Shown piece by piece: positions 1-8,398 of a stretch of DNA of 64,000 bases (positions are counted from its first letter, which is position 1; each line of letters starts with the position of its first letter). The notes below the pieces were generated by a model, which had not been told where the DNA came from, made no database searches, and saw only the letters and a program-made list of their open reading frames with translations. The stretch is from Hyphomonas sp. Its GTDB lineage: Bacteria > Pseudomonadota > Alphaproteobacteria > Caulobacterales > Hyphomonadaceae. A program made the translations under genes and the position numbers. The DNA lies in contig JACKIK010000001.1 of NCBI GenBank assembly GCA_020638455.1, positions 186,001 through 250,000 on the forward strand, in the 5' to 3' direction.

Positions 1-999
1 TATGAAGAGGTCGTTAGAATACTCGACTGGAATGATCAGGATCGGCTTCTGGATCGCCTTGTTGGTGCTCGCCTGCCAGCCTTCGGCTTCGAGCAAGGAC
101 GAGACTTCTTCGGCCAGCTGATCTGCGGACCAGAAAACCGGAGAATAGCGCTCGGCCTTGCTTCCTGCATAGGCCAGTTCATCAAGTTGATCCACAATCG
201 CGATCGCCGCATCTAGATCTCTTGGCAATCCGGTCAGCGTCAACACATTAAGTCGCGGATTGGTTTCAATCTGGAGAACCTGCTTGTCTGGAAACGCCTG
301 ACGAAGGATCTCTTCCATCTCATTAGCCGAAACGGCATTCAGCTCGACAAACTGCACGACGGGCCGTAATTCCTCGGGAATGTCAGCGCGCGATCGCGAC
401 TTGATGAAACGCGGCATCTTCGACTGGAGGCTGGCATTTGTCACAATCTGGTAGACGCCGTTTTCAGCGTAGATGCGCAGGCCATAGCTTTCGAGCGACG
501 AACTGACGAGCTCGATAAAATCGTCAGCTCGCATTCGACCAGAGGACCGAAGCTGGATAAGTTCCTTGCGCTCCGCTACGCCGGGCCCGGTTACATAGGG
601 AACACCCAACATATTGCCGAACACGACATCCACAAATTGCGGCAAGGGAAGTGCTGGTACAGCGGCATCAACCGTACTGCTTGCCGGCTTCGGGCGCTGC
701 GCAGGCGCGCCCGCACCATCGAGCTCCGGCGCACCGGCGCGCGATACGCTGGGGACCTCGATCTCGCTGGTCCGGTCATTCGCCGAACCAGAGCCCCCAT
801 CATTGACCGCCAAACCCGATTCCTGATCGTCTGCTCGTTCGGTGCGCGGGACAGCATCGCCAATCCTGCTATCCGTCAGAAGGCTATCGACCACAGGCTT
901 TGGCTTCTCGGAATGAGCGCAGCCCGCCAGAATAATTGCGCCAACAGTCCCCAGCGCCCAATATTTCAGGGCACGATGATCTTTCTGATCATTCCTCAT
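1..999 (-). CDS. gspD: Type II secretion secretin GspD, N-terminal part (runs off the window)
   Basis: The frame read on the minus strand from the ATG at 999 stays open to the window edge, giving the first 333 residues of the outer-membrane channel of the type II secretion system. A hydrophobic stretch ends in the lipobox ILAGC with Cys27, so the secretin is probably a lipoprotein. A polar, Ala/Pro/Glu-rich linker of about 85 residues follows. An N0-type domain begins near residue 113 (PLPQFVDVVFGNMLG) and an N1-type domain near residue 210 (VQFVELNAVSANEMEEIL, then LNVLTLTG). A second N-domain repeat begins before the edge. The pore-forming C-terminal domain lies outside the window. It is the third gene of a leftward gspF-gspG-gspD run, 45 bases after gspG. 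The family call is firm from domain order and context, although only the periplasmic part is visible. Confidence 0.85.
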   Translation of the reverse strand, partial: MRNDQKDHRALKYWALGTVGAIILAGCAHSEKPKPVVDSLLTDSRIGDAVPRTERADDQESGLAVNDGGSGSANDRTSEIEVPSVSRAGAPELDGAGAPAQRPKPASSTVDAAVPALPLPQFVDVVFGNMLGVPYVTGPGVAERKELIQLRSSGRMRADDFIELVSSSLESYGLRIYAENGVYQIVTNASLQSKMPRFIKSRSRADIPEELRPVVQFVELNAVSANEMEEILRQAFPDKQVLQIETNPRLNVLTLTGLPRDLDAAIAIVDQLDELAYAGSKAERYSPVFWSADQLAEEVSSLLEAEGWQASTNKAIQKPILIIPVEYSNDLFI

Positions 1000-1044
1000 G
1001 CGTCGTCCACTCTTCAAGGTGACACCCAGGACCACTGCAATTTT

Positions 1045-1566
1045 CTATTGCACGCCAGTGGTCGACTTCAGTTGATCTATCCGGCCGAGATCCGCATCGA
1101 GCCCCTTGCCGCCGGGTTTGCCATCTGCGCCATAGGAAAACACAACAGGCTTCGATACGGCCCCGTCAAATGGAACCGCAGCCAGGGCATAGTGATAGGT
1201 CCTGCCCCATGGATCGGCCGGAACGTCACCATCGAGGTAGGGACCTGACCAGAGCTGCCGGGTTTCCTCATCCTGCGGCGGCTGGACCAGTACGGCCAGG
1301 CCTTCCTCCTCGGTGGGGAATCGCCCGACATCCAGCCGGAATGTCGACAAGGCCGATTCCAGCGTGCGAATCTGTGTCCGGGCGGCAGTGACCTTCGACT
1401 TGTCCAGCTGGTTGAACAGCGTAGGTCCGACGAGCGTGGCCAGAACCGCCATGATCGCCAGCACGATGAGAATTTCCATCATGGAATAGCCAGCATCTGA
1501 GCGTGGCGACTTGAGATTACATCGCCGCAGGCGGCAAGCCACGCGTCGCAATTTGCCGTGAACCAT
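1045..1566 (-). CDS. gspG: Type II secretion major pseudopilin GspG
   Basis: This 173-residue protein is the major pseudopilin that polymerises into the periplasmic piston of the type II system. The prepilin peptidase site is G26/Y27, followed by SMMEILIVLAIMAVLATLV, with the conserved Glu at +5 (E31). The leader is long and basic (26 residues). The C-terminal part has the features expected of GspG: DPWGRTYHYA, then FSYGADGKPGGKG ending in DADLG, the calcium-binding loop region of this family. The ATG at 1566 is preceded by AGAAGG with suitable spacing. It lies 18 bases after gspF and 45 bases before gspD. The similar pseudopilin GspH is on the opposite arm. The length and C-terminal motif make GspG the best assignment. 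Confidence 0.92.
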   Translation of the reverse strand: MVHGKLRRVACRLRRCNLKSPRSDAGYSMMEILIVLAIMAVLATLVGPTLFNQLDKSKVTAARTQIRTLESALSTFRLDVGRFPTEEEGLAVLVQPPQDEETRQLWSGPYLDGDVPADPWGRTYHYALAAVPFDGAVSKPVVFSYGADGKPGGKGLDADLGRIDQLKSTTGVQ

Positions 1567-1584
1567 ATCGCACCTTCTGCAAAA

Positions 1585-2781
1585 TCAGATGTCGAAGTCG
1601 TAAAGACTCGTCATCGCCAAGACAACCGCGACGACCAGCAAGCCGACAATGCTTGACACAAGAAGGACGGCAAGTGGTTCCGCAATCGCAGTGAGACGCT
1701 TCGAAAGCGCGGCAATATCCGACTTGTAGGAGTCTGCGGCCAGAATAAGCATCCGGTCCAGAGTACCCGACTTGCGCCCCGTCGACATCAGGTCCAGCAA
1801 CATCGGATCCGCGGACAATACGTTCGTCGCAAATGCTTCATCCAAGTCTGCCCCGGCTCTGACGTCGCGGCGGACACCGGCGAGTTGCGCCGCCAGATCC
1901 CTGGCTCGCACGGTCTGCGCCGCAAGGTCGAGCGCAGGCAACAACTGGGCACCGTTTGCCAGCGCGACGCCAAGCGTGCGAGCCCAGGTCTCGAAATCCG
2001 CTTGCCTCAACAACGTGCCGACGGCGGGAACTCGAAAAAGCAACGCGATGACGGATGTTCCGTAGGTCCTGAACGTCCATCTGAACGCAAAAGCCGACAG
2101 GATTCCCCCGAGAATCACAAAGTGCCAATGCGCCTTCACCCATATCCCCGTGTCGATCACGAACCGGGATATGGCCGGCACATCGGCGCCCGATCGGTCG
2201 ACCAGCGCGCCAAATCTCGGGATAACAAAGACAAACATGCCAAAGACAATTGCCCCGCCGACGAGCGCCAGGACCATCGGATAGGACAGCGCCGAGCGCA
2301 ACTCGCTCGACAACGCTTCATCAGCAGCCATCCTGTCGGCTGCGTCAGTGAGCGTTTTTCCGAGTTGACCGGTGTTCTCGCCAAGAGCCGCGAGACTGAC
2401 GACATAGTCCGGAAATTCCGGAAAATGGTCGCGGAGGCCTTGCGAAAGCGGCCCACCCTGGCGCAGGTGCCGCGACAGGTCCGCGAACCGCTCGCCAAGC
2501 TGTCCTGACTCGTCACCTCGCTTCAGGTTCTCGATAACTTCCAGCAGCGGGACCCCCGCCTGGAGCATCGTCGCCAGCTGTTTTAGTGTCCGCATCAATA
2601 CCTTGCGACGAACGGCCTGTCCTGATCGCCGGCGCCGACGTGCGGTCACAGCGACAATTGTGACGGGATGCAGGCCCCGGCTCCGAATGCGGCCGAACGC
2701 GTCCTCGTCATCAGCGGCGACCTGGCGACCTTCCACAGATTTTCCCTGATCATTCAGGGCCTTGAACTTGTAAACTGCCAT
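1585..2781 (-). CDS. gspF: Type II secretion inner-membrane platform protein GspF
   Basis: This 398-residue polytopic protein is the platform that couples the GspE ATPase to pseudopilus assembly. It opens with MAVYKFKALNDQGKSVEG, typical of GspF, and has two cytoplasmic T2SSF domains (roughly residues 60-185 and 265-385). The membrane segments are around YPMVLALVGGAIVFGMFVF, HWHFVILGGILSAFAF and the C-terminal LAVLLVSSIVGLLVVAVVLA. I chose the ATG at 2781 over an in-frame ATG four codons upstream. It has GAGGA about seven bases before it and gives the usual GspF N-terminus. It heads the leftward operon and is divergent from gspE across about 150 bases that must hold both promoters. Confidence 0.93.
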   Translation of the reverse strand: MAVYKFKALNDQGKSVEGRQVAADDEDAFGRIRSRGLHPVTIVAVTARRRRRSGQAVRRKVLMRTLKQLATMLQAGVPLLEVIENLKRGDESGQLGERFADLSRHLRQGGPLSQGLRDHFPEFPDYVVSLAALGENTGQLGKTLTDAADRMAADEALSSELRSALSYPMVLALVGGAIVFGMFVFVIPRFGALVDRSGADVPAISRFVIDTGIWVKAHWHFVILGGILSAFAFRWTFRTYGTSVIALLFRVPAVGTLLRQADFETWARTLGVALANGAQLLPALDLAAQTVRARDLAAQLAGVRRDVRAGADLDEAFATNVLSADPMLLDLMSTGRKSGTLDRMLILAADSYKSDIAALSKRLTAIAEPLAVLLVSSIVGLLVVAVVLAMTSLYDFDI

Positions 2782-2930
2782 CGGAGTCCTCAAGAGCCAG
2801 ACCTGCTGCCGGTATTGCCTGATTTTCGGCGCTCAGTTTCATTGCACCAGAAACTTGCCGCGAGCCACCCCCCCTACTAAGACACTCTTTGGCCAGCCTG
2901 CATGGCACATCACTTCTCGGAACATCGTCA

Positions 2931-4709
2931 ATGGCAACGCCGAACCTGATCGATTCCTTGCAGAAGAACGGGCTTCTGTCCGTTGCGGATGTTGAATCTG
3001 CGCGCCAGCTACAGCGGAGTACAGGCGGGCAGTTGCTCGAAATTCTCGTTCGGATCGGCGCCATTGATGAAGACACTTTGCTTCAGAACGCTTCGGAAGT
3101 CTGGGGCATACCTCTCGTTCAGGATGCAGCCCTACCCCAGGATCCCGAAGACCTGACCAACGCGACCAGGGATCTGGGTCTAAACGATTCCTGGTTAGCA
3201 AGCCGCCAAGCTGCTGTGTGGAGATCGGAAGATCCGGACGGTCATGCAGTCTTGAACCTCGCGGCCTGCAATCCTCTTGACCCGGCAATTCAGGAAGAGT
3301 TCGACCGCGCTTTCTCGCACTATGCTGACAAACGGAATGGGAGCGCGGCAAGGTGCGTACTGTCGATCCTGTCAAAGTCGCAACTTGAGACGATTGCAGC
3401 GGTGAACCACGCCGGAACGCAGGATCATCATGAATCTGCCGATTCAAGCGACCTGTCGCGGCTGAAGGAGCTGGCTGAAGAGGCTCCGATTATCGATCTC
3501 GTCAACCAGATCTTCTCCGCAGCGATCAAGCATCGCGCCAGCGACATTCATATTGAACCGTACGAGAAGTTCTTCGAGATTCGCCTTCGCGTCGATGGTG
3601 TCGTGCAATCCTGGCAGCGCCAGCCCATTTCGAAGTTCGATGCGGTCAGCACTCGGATCAAATTGATATCGGCAATGGACATTGCCGAGCGTCGTTTGCC
3701 GCAGGACGGAAGGCAATCTATCCGCTTGTCCGGCCAGACCTTTGATCTCAGGGTCTCGTCACTGCCAGGCGCTTGGGGCGAGAGCCTTGTTCTGCGTCTG
3801 TTGTCGAAGCATCAGTCGTTGCCGACGCTCTCACAACTGGGAATTACGGGCCGGGGATTCGACGAGTTCACGACAGCGCTGCGCCAGTCCAACGGAATTG
3901 TCCTGGTCACCGGGCCTACCGGGTCCGGCAAATCGACGACACTCTACACGGGCCTCCAATCAATCAATGATGGGCAGAAGAAGATCATAACGATTGAGGA
4001 TCCGATAGAATACAATATGGAACGTGTGACACAGGTGCAGGTGAAGTCCGACATCGGGCTGACGTTCGCGTCCGGCTTGCGGTCAATTCTTCGCCAGGAC
4101 CCGGACGTGATCATGATTGGTGAAATCCGCGATCCCGAAACGGCGCGGATCGCAATCCAGTCGGCTTTAACCGGACACCTCGTTCTGTCGACGCTTCACA
4201 CAAATTCTTCCCTGTTGGCGATCCCGCGGCTTCTCGATCTGGGGCTGGAAGCATTCCAGATTGGTGCCGCGATCAAGGCGATCGCGGCCCAGAGACTCGT
4301 CCGGAAGCTGTGCGAGACCTGCAAGGTAGAAGAAAGTGCGCCGGACCAGCTCGATGTGCTGGTGCACGCGTGTGACAGCAGCGTGGTGAAGTATATCTTG
4401 CGGAACCGGGACGACGTGCGCTGGTGCCGGCACGTGGGGTGTCCGTCCTGTGCCGGAACGGGATATTCAGGGCGCACGGCACTCTTTGAGATTGTCCGTA
4501 TCGACCAGGTGGTGAAGACGGCCATGATGACATCGCCGTCTCCAATGGAACTGGAACGCGCGGCAAGGCAACAGGGGTTCCGCCGGCTCGCGGAAGATGG
4601 CCTGGACAAGGCAGCCCGGGGCATAACGAGTATTGAAGAGGTCCTTCGGGTCGTCGGCGACGAGCGGGCCATGCGCATGCACGACGACAGGGATGAGAAT
4701 CACCTATGA
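2931..4709 (+). CDS. gspE: Type II secretion ATPase GspE
   Basis: This is the cytoplasmic hexameric ATPase that drives pseudopilus assembly, about 592 residues from the ATG at 2931. A TTG at 2889 in the same frame would add 14 residues. Neither start has a strong ribosome site, and the ATG is preferred because its product begins like other GspE N-terminal domains. The Walker A motif GPTGSGKS is at about residues 328-335. The Walker B/Asp-box region RQDPDVIMIGEIRDPETA is near 390-405, and GHLVLSTLHTN follows. Two zinc-binding cysteine pairs are present: CETC at about 461 and CPSC at about 504. The tetracysteine motif separates GspE/PilB-type ATPases from retraction ATPases. The 3' end overlaps gspK by four bases, suggesting translational coupling. 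Confidence 0.95.
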   Translation: MATPNLIDSLQKNGLLSVADVESARQLQRSTGGQLLEILVRIGAIDEDTLLQNASEVWGIPLVQDAALPQDPEDLTNATRDLGLNDSWLASRQAAVWRSEDPDGHAVLNLAACNPLDPAIQEEFDRAFSHYADKRNGSAARCVLSILSKSQLETIAAVNHAGTQDHHESADSSDLSRLKELAEEAPIIDLVNQIFSAAIKHRASDIHIEPYEKFFEIRLRVDGVVQSWQRQPISKFDAVSTRIKLISAMDIAERRLPQDGRQSIRLSGQTFDLRVSSLPGAWGESLVLRLLSKHQSLPTLSQLGITGRGFDEFTTALRQSNGIVLVTGPTGSGKSTTLYTGLQSINDGQKKIITIEDPIEYNMERVTQVQVKSDIGLTFASGLRSILRQDPDVIMIGEIRDPETARIAIQSALTGHLVLSTLHTNSSLLAIPRLLDLGLEAFQIGAAIKAIAAQRLVRKLCETCKVEESAPDQLDVLVHACDSSVVKYILRNRDDVRWCRHVGCPSCAGTGYSGRTALFEIVRIDQVVKTAMMTSPSPMELERAARQQGFRRLAEDGLDKAARGITSIEEVLRVVGDERAMRMHDDRDENHL

Positions 4710-5734
4710 CACGCCCGCATCCCGATCACGGATTTGTTCTGCCGAGCGTACTCGCATTTGTCTTGGTTGCCATGCTGATTGCGGTTATTGGCGCCAACGC
4801 GCTCGACAGGGCACGCGATGACACGCTCGCACTATCGGCACGGCATACGCTCGATGGCGCCTTGGACGACCTCGAAGCGCAGGTGGTTTATGTCTACATG
4901 ACAGGTACACCCGTCCAGTATGGCGTGGCACAACAGGCCGCTCAGACAGACGCCACCGCAATCGTCATGGGAGATTTCACTCAAACTGCCAATTCCGGCG
5001 CTGACACATCGCCAGCAAATCTCTGGCGCGCAGATGGCGGGGTACTGGGCTTCCAGCGAGGGAATTTGATCGCCACCGCCCGATACCAGGATACCAGCGG
5101 GCTGATTTCCCTGAATTCGTCGGACCCACTTCTTGTCGCGGCGCTCCTGCGTCAATTCGGTGCGTCGGATCGCGACGCTCGTCCGCTCGCGGCGGCGTTG
5201 GCGGACTTCGTGGACGATGATGATGTGCGCCGCCCGCAAGGTGGTGAACGAGCCGACTATCGGCTGCGTCAGCTTGCCGATCCAACCAATTCACCAATCC
5301 GCGACTTAGCCGAGCTTCCAGCAGTGCTCGGATGGGATCGGCTGGGCTTTCTGTCAAATCCTGCCTTTGTTGAAAGCGTGACTTTGTCTTTCACCTCGCC
5401 TGAACCACGCTGGGTATTCAGTCCGGACAATATCGCGTCGCTGCGCGAGAGCGTTTCCGCGGCCGGCCTCGCGGATATAGATGTTCTGGCACAGGCCGCT
5501 TCTTTCAGCTCCGTGCCGGGCGCACGCGCGCGCTTCACTCTGACTGCCACCGATCGCGCGTCGGGGCAGTGCTTGATCCGCATAGTCGAGATCGAACGCC
5601 AGGTGGCCTCTGCCGGAGCGCCGTTTTCACGGTTGCTCGTTTTCGAAAAGGGAGGCGCGTGCTCCGCTGCGACGACGCCACTTGCTCAACCGCTCTGGAC
5701 TAACCTTCTTGGTGATCAGTCTGATGGCACGTGA
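4706..5734 (+). CDS. gspK: Type II secretion minor pseudopilin GspK
   Basis: This 342-residue protein is the large minor pseudopilin at the pseudopilus tip. A prepilin peptidase site is visible at G9/F10, followed by VLPSVLAFVLVAMLIAVIG. The residue at +5 is Ser rather than Glu. Absence of Glu5 is a known hallmark of GspK and separates it from GspG, H, I and J. The large C-terminal body carries the two helical subdomains expected of the family (for example LVAALLRQFGASDRDARPLA, then DFVDDDD). It overlaps gspE by four bases and gspL by eleven. GspK normally works in a tip complex with GspI and GspJ, and neither is intact in this locus. That raises the question whether the system is complete elsewhere. 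Confidence 0.85.
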   Translation: MTRPHPDHGFVLPSVLAFVLVAMLIAVIGANALDRARDDTLALSARHTLDGALDDLEAQVVYVYMTGTPVQYGVAQQAAQTDATAIVMGDFTQTANSGADTSPANLWRADGGVLGFQRGNLIATARYQDTSGLISLNSSDPLLVAALLRQFGASDRDARPLAAALADFVDDDDVRRPQGGERADYRLRQLADPTNSPIRDLAELPAVLGWDRLGFLSNPAFVESVTLSFTSPEPRWVFSPDNIASLRESVSAAGLADIDVLAQAASFSSVPGARARFTLTATDRASGQCLIRIVEIERQVASAGAPFSRLLVFEKGGACSAATTPLAQPLWTNLLGDQSDGT

Positions 5735-6764
5735 TTTCACCAGCGCCCCACAAGAACCAAAAATTCGGTTTGCGGGCCGCGTAATTGTTGTTCCGCGGTC
5801 GCATTGCCGGTTGGAAAGGCTTTGGGTTCCCGCAAGAACGCGCGAAGGAATGGAAGCGGCCCGAATGCAGCTCAAGCGCACCCTGCTCGGCACCAATGAA
5901 GCGATCTTCCTTGAACCGCCTACAGGAACAGATGCAGGGTTTGTAAACGCCTGGATCTGTTCGGCCACGCAAGCTACCGCTCAGGGTATCGGCTCCCGGG
6001 TCTGGGTGCCGGAGGGATTTCTCAGAGAACCATCCGATGACGGCGCGCGTCTTATTCAGTGCACAGATGGGTATGAGGGGCAAATCTGGCATCACGGACA
6101 TCTTGTTTCGTCCCGATGGTGGGCCGAAGCACCAGATACGGCGGACTGGATTCAGTTCATTGAAGGGACAGATGCGGCGACAGGTCTGCCTACCATCCCG
6201 GACTTCGACTGGAAGTCACTCCCGCCTGTTACAACAGCGGAATGGCGCAAGGACTTGTCGCTCCTCAGCCTTGGACGCGACAGCATCCAGAAGGTCTTTT
6301 CGCCGGTTCGGAGCGGACTGTTGGTATTTGTTCTACTCTTGCTCCCGTTCGGCTTCTTGCTGGGAACTAAGACGAAACTGCAGACCTATATAAAAACCGC
6401 AAGCACTGAAATTTCGGCGCTCGGAGAACGAAACGAGGCTATCTCGAACGCCCAGAACAAAGCACTTTTGGCCCGGCGACATGCTGAAGCAGTCTATGCC
6501 GCTGGGACGTCGATGGCACTCCTCGATCTGTTGAATGATCTTGAGACATCCATCGGGAAGGCTGACGCTCGTATTTCGTTCATGTCGTATTCTCGCGACT
6601 CCATAGAGATCCACCTGCGGGGTCTTTCCGGCGACCAGATCCCGGACTTGGTGTCAAAGCTGGAGACGACGGAGAACTGGTCGGATGCTTCTGCCTCCAG
6701 CAACCGCACGGGTGAAATAGTCGTCAAAGGGCGGCTGTCGTCCGGGAAGGACACGCGGCGATGA
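5724..6764 (+). CDS. gspL: Type II secretion assembly protein GspL (divergent)
   Basis: This protein of about 346 residues sits at the GspL position in the operon. GspL is the inner-membrane protein that recruits GspE. The N-terminal ~195 residues form a cytoplasmic domain. One membrane segment (LLVFVLLLLPFGFLLGT, about 199-215) is followed by a short helical stretch and a small periplasmic alpha/beta domain (ISFMSYSRDSIEIHLRG, then EIVVKGRL), a ferredoxin-like layout typical of GspL/PilN. The sequence is weakly conserved, so the call leans on topology and position. I start at the ATG at 5724, which overlaps gspK by 11 bases, rather than an in-frame TTG 14 codons upstream. The overlap with gspM is four bases. 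Confidence 0.75.
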   Translation: MARDFTSAPQEPKIRFAGRVIVVPRSHCRLERLWVPARTREGMEAARMQLKRTLLGTNEAIFLEPPTGTDAGFVNAWICSATQATAQGIGSRVWVPEGFLREPSDDGARLIQCTDGYEGQIWHHGHLVSSRWWAEAPDTADWIQFIEGTDAATGLPTIPDFDWKSLPPVTTAEWRKDLSLLSLGRDSIQKVFSPVRSGLLVFVLLLLPFGFLLGTKTKLQTYIKTASTEISALGERNEAISNAQNKALLARRHAEAVYAAGTSMALLDLLNDLETSIGKADARISFMSYSRDSIEIHLRGLSGDQIPDLVSKLETTENWSDASASSNRTGEIVVKGRLSSGKDTRR

Positions 6765-7351
6765 CAGACGCGACAAGTCAGAGCAGTGGCCAGGTGCGGG
6801 ATTTTTTTCGCACTCAGATGACGACAGGAGCCCAATACGGCCTGATTGCGCTTGCCGGTCTCGTCGGCATTTGCGGACTGCGGACGCTCGCCGCCGATGT
6901 CGATCAGCTCAGATCCAGATCGATTGACGCAGCTTCGGAGCTGCAGATGTTAAACGACACAACGGCCGAAACCGTCTGGCAGGAGCGGGCGAACCAGGCT
7001 CAGACCGTCGCGAGGGCTTGGGATGCCCAGATGCTTTCCGCCCCATCGGCCGGTGTTGGTGCGGCCCAACTGGAAGTGATGCTTCGCGACATCGCAAGAT
7101 CGAGCGAGATTTCCGATCTGCAGGTCAATATCAATCCTGACCTCGTTGACCGAAATGCAATTGCATTCCTCCGCTTCGACATTTCCGGACAGATGATACC
7201 GGGTCAAACCTACGCGTTGTTGGCAGCTCTTGCCACATCGAAGCCAACCCTGATCGTGACGGACCTGCAAATCGCGCCGCGATCCGACGGTCAAATGACT
7301 TTGAAAGTCTCAGGGATCAGTCCGTTCCGTCAGATAGAGGAGCGACCATGA
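6761..7351 (+). CDS. gspM: Type II secretion assembly protein GspM-like
   Basis: This 196-residue protein is a small bitopic inner-membrane protein in the GspM slot directly after GspL. A cytoplasmic tail precedes a membrane segment (YGLIALAGLVGICGLRTLA, about residues 26-44). A helical stretch follows, then a periplasmic ferredoxin-like domain whose strands are visible near ISDLQVNI, AIAFLRFDISGQM and MTLKVSGIS. GspM partners GspL in the assembly platform. The sequence similarity recognisable by eye is low, so the name rests on gene order (E-K-L-M), size and topology. It overlaps both neighbours by four bases (ATGA-type coupling), so these genes are probably translated as a unit. Confidence 0.7.
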   Translation: MTDATSQSSGQVRDFFRTQMTTGAQYGLIALAGLVGICGLRTLAADVDQLRSRSIDAASELQMLNDTTAETVWQERANQAQTVARAWDAQMLSAPSAGVGAAQLEVMLRDIARSSEISDLQVNINPDLVDRNAIAFLRFDISGQMIPGQTYALLAALATSKPTLIVTDLQIAPRSDGQMTLKVSGISPFRQIEERP

Positions 7352-7836
7352 TCGTTGAGCGGCGTATCATTGTGATGGCTGTTGTTGCATGTCTCCTGTT
7401 TGGATTGACTTTTGCGGTTGGCTTTCTGTCAGGTGGACCGTCCGGCAAGACGGCTCAAGCCGGCAATTTCGCTGCCTGGTCAGATCTGCCGTCCCCGGTA
7501 GACTATTCCGGTTCCACGCGAAGAATGGCTGTCGATCTTGCCCGACTTGGCCTGTTCGGGCCCTTCAGTCCCGCGTCGACGACCACCCCCACAACGACAG
7601 AAATGACCAGTGATCCTGAACTGAGCCTGGTGGCGATCGCAACGCTCGACGGCCGAAAAGTCGCTCTTGTCAACGACGGAAAACCATTTGCCGTTCGGCT
7701 GTCGGAGGGGCAAACAACCGAATCCGGCTGGCGAGTTGAGGAAATCGGCGACGCAGAAATTACGCTTTCCAAAGCGAGTACCTCAAGAACACTCAGGCTT
7801 TTCCCCAGCCAGAGCACGTCAGGCGAGGCCGAATGA
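7348..7836 (+). CDS. GspC/PilP-like periplasmic clamp protein of the type II system
   Basis: This 162-residue protein has one N-terminal membrane segment (IIVMAVVACLLFGLTFAVGFL, about 8-28), a Pro/Thr-rich linker and a small beta-rich domain (about 92-152). The domain's pattern, LSLVAIATLDGRKVALVNDG and later WRVEEIGDAEITLS then LRLF, fits the homology-region domain of GspC and PilP. That domain bridges the inner-membrane platform and the N0 domain of the secretin. A full GspC would have a C-terminal PDZ or coiled-coil domain, which is absent here. A short GspC variant is therefore more likely than GspN, although the operon position after gspM would also suit GspN. It overlaps gspM and gspH by four bases each. 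Confidence 0.6.
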   Translation: MIVERRIIVMAVVACLLFGLTFAVGFLSGGPSGKTAQAGNFAAWSDLPSPVDYSGSTRRMAVDLARLGLFGPFSPASTTTPTTTEMTSDPELSLVAIATLDGRKVALVNDGKPFAVRLSEGQTTESGWRVEEIGDAEITLSKASTSRTLRLFPSQSTSGEAE

Positions 7837-8312
7837 AATCTGGAAAGGCCAATAGAGAAGCCGGGAAAGACCTCGCACGTGCACGAGCTTCGATCAGGCG
7901 GCAAAGCGGTCCGGGCCGCCGCGATGCTGGATATAGCCTCATCGAGATGGTCGTCGCTCTTGGCATTCTTGCCTTGGCCGCATCGATTGCCGTTCCGAAT
8001 GCAGTTTCCACGGTCTTGCGATTTGAGCAGTACGCAACATTCGAGCAGATTGCGGCTGCGCTTGGAGATCTGAAGCGCACTGCTTTTGTCCGCGATCAAG
8101 TCGTCGTGCTCGATCGGGGAGACCATATTGGTGAGGTGGAAAGCGTGCAAATACCCGATGGCTGGAAAGTTGAGGTGCCCGACTCAATTGTGTTTTCTCC
8201 GGCTGCGGTGTGCAAGGGACAGGGCGTCACAATTGTGGCACCTGATGGTACGGATCGCTATTACACCCTTGACCAAAACATGTGCAGATTCGAGCGAAGG
8301 AGCCTGTCATGA
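7833..8312 (+). CDS. gspH: Type II secretion minor pseudopilin GspH-like
   Basis: This 159-residue pseudopilin has a 33-residue basic leader, a cleavage site after G33 and the class-III signature YSLIEMVVALGILALAAS with Glu at +5. The mature part is about 125 residues with a beta-rich C-terminus that includes a Cys pair (AVCKGQG and NMCRFE). GspH and GspI both belong here by size. The GspH call rests on its place before the gspI stump and on the VLRFEQYATFEQIAAALGDL-type helix. Its stop overlaps the start of that stump in an ATGA junction. The preceding gene overlaps it by four bases. Confidence 0.75.
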   Translation: MKSGKANREAGKDLARARASIRRQSGPGRRDAGYSLIEMVVALGILALAASIAVPNAVSTVLRFEQYATFEQIAAALGDLKRTAFVRDQVVVLDRGDHIGEVESVQIPDGWKVEVPDSIVFSPAAVCKGQGVTIVAPDGTDRYYTLDQNMCRFERRSLS

Positions 8313-8386
8313 TTCCGATTGCCGTCTCTCTGAAATCAACGCGCGTATCAGGCCGATATCAGCGAAGCGCATACTGCGGCGAGTAG
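8309..8386 (+). pseudogene. gspI: Truncated gspI: leader peptide only
   Basis: An ATG at 8309 overlaps the gspH stop (ATGA) and has a strong AAGGAG six bases before it, so translation would clearly start here. The frame encodes only 25 residues, a basic prepilin-type leader (MIPIAVSLKSTRVSGRYQRSA), and then stops at 8384 just where a Gly-Phe/Tyr cleavage site and hydrophobic helix would be expected. The next recognisable coding sequence is an unrelated, decayed sulfotransferase. I infer that gspI was cut within or just after its leader codons, at about 8370, and that gspJ was lost or moved in the same event. What is seen is the coupled start and leader-like peptide. The identity as gspI is inferred from operon order. 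Confidence 0.6.
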
Positions 8387-8398
8387 CGAAACGCTGAA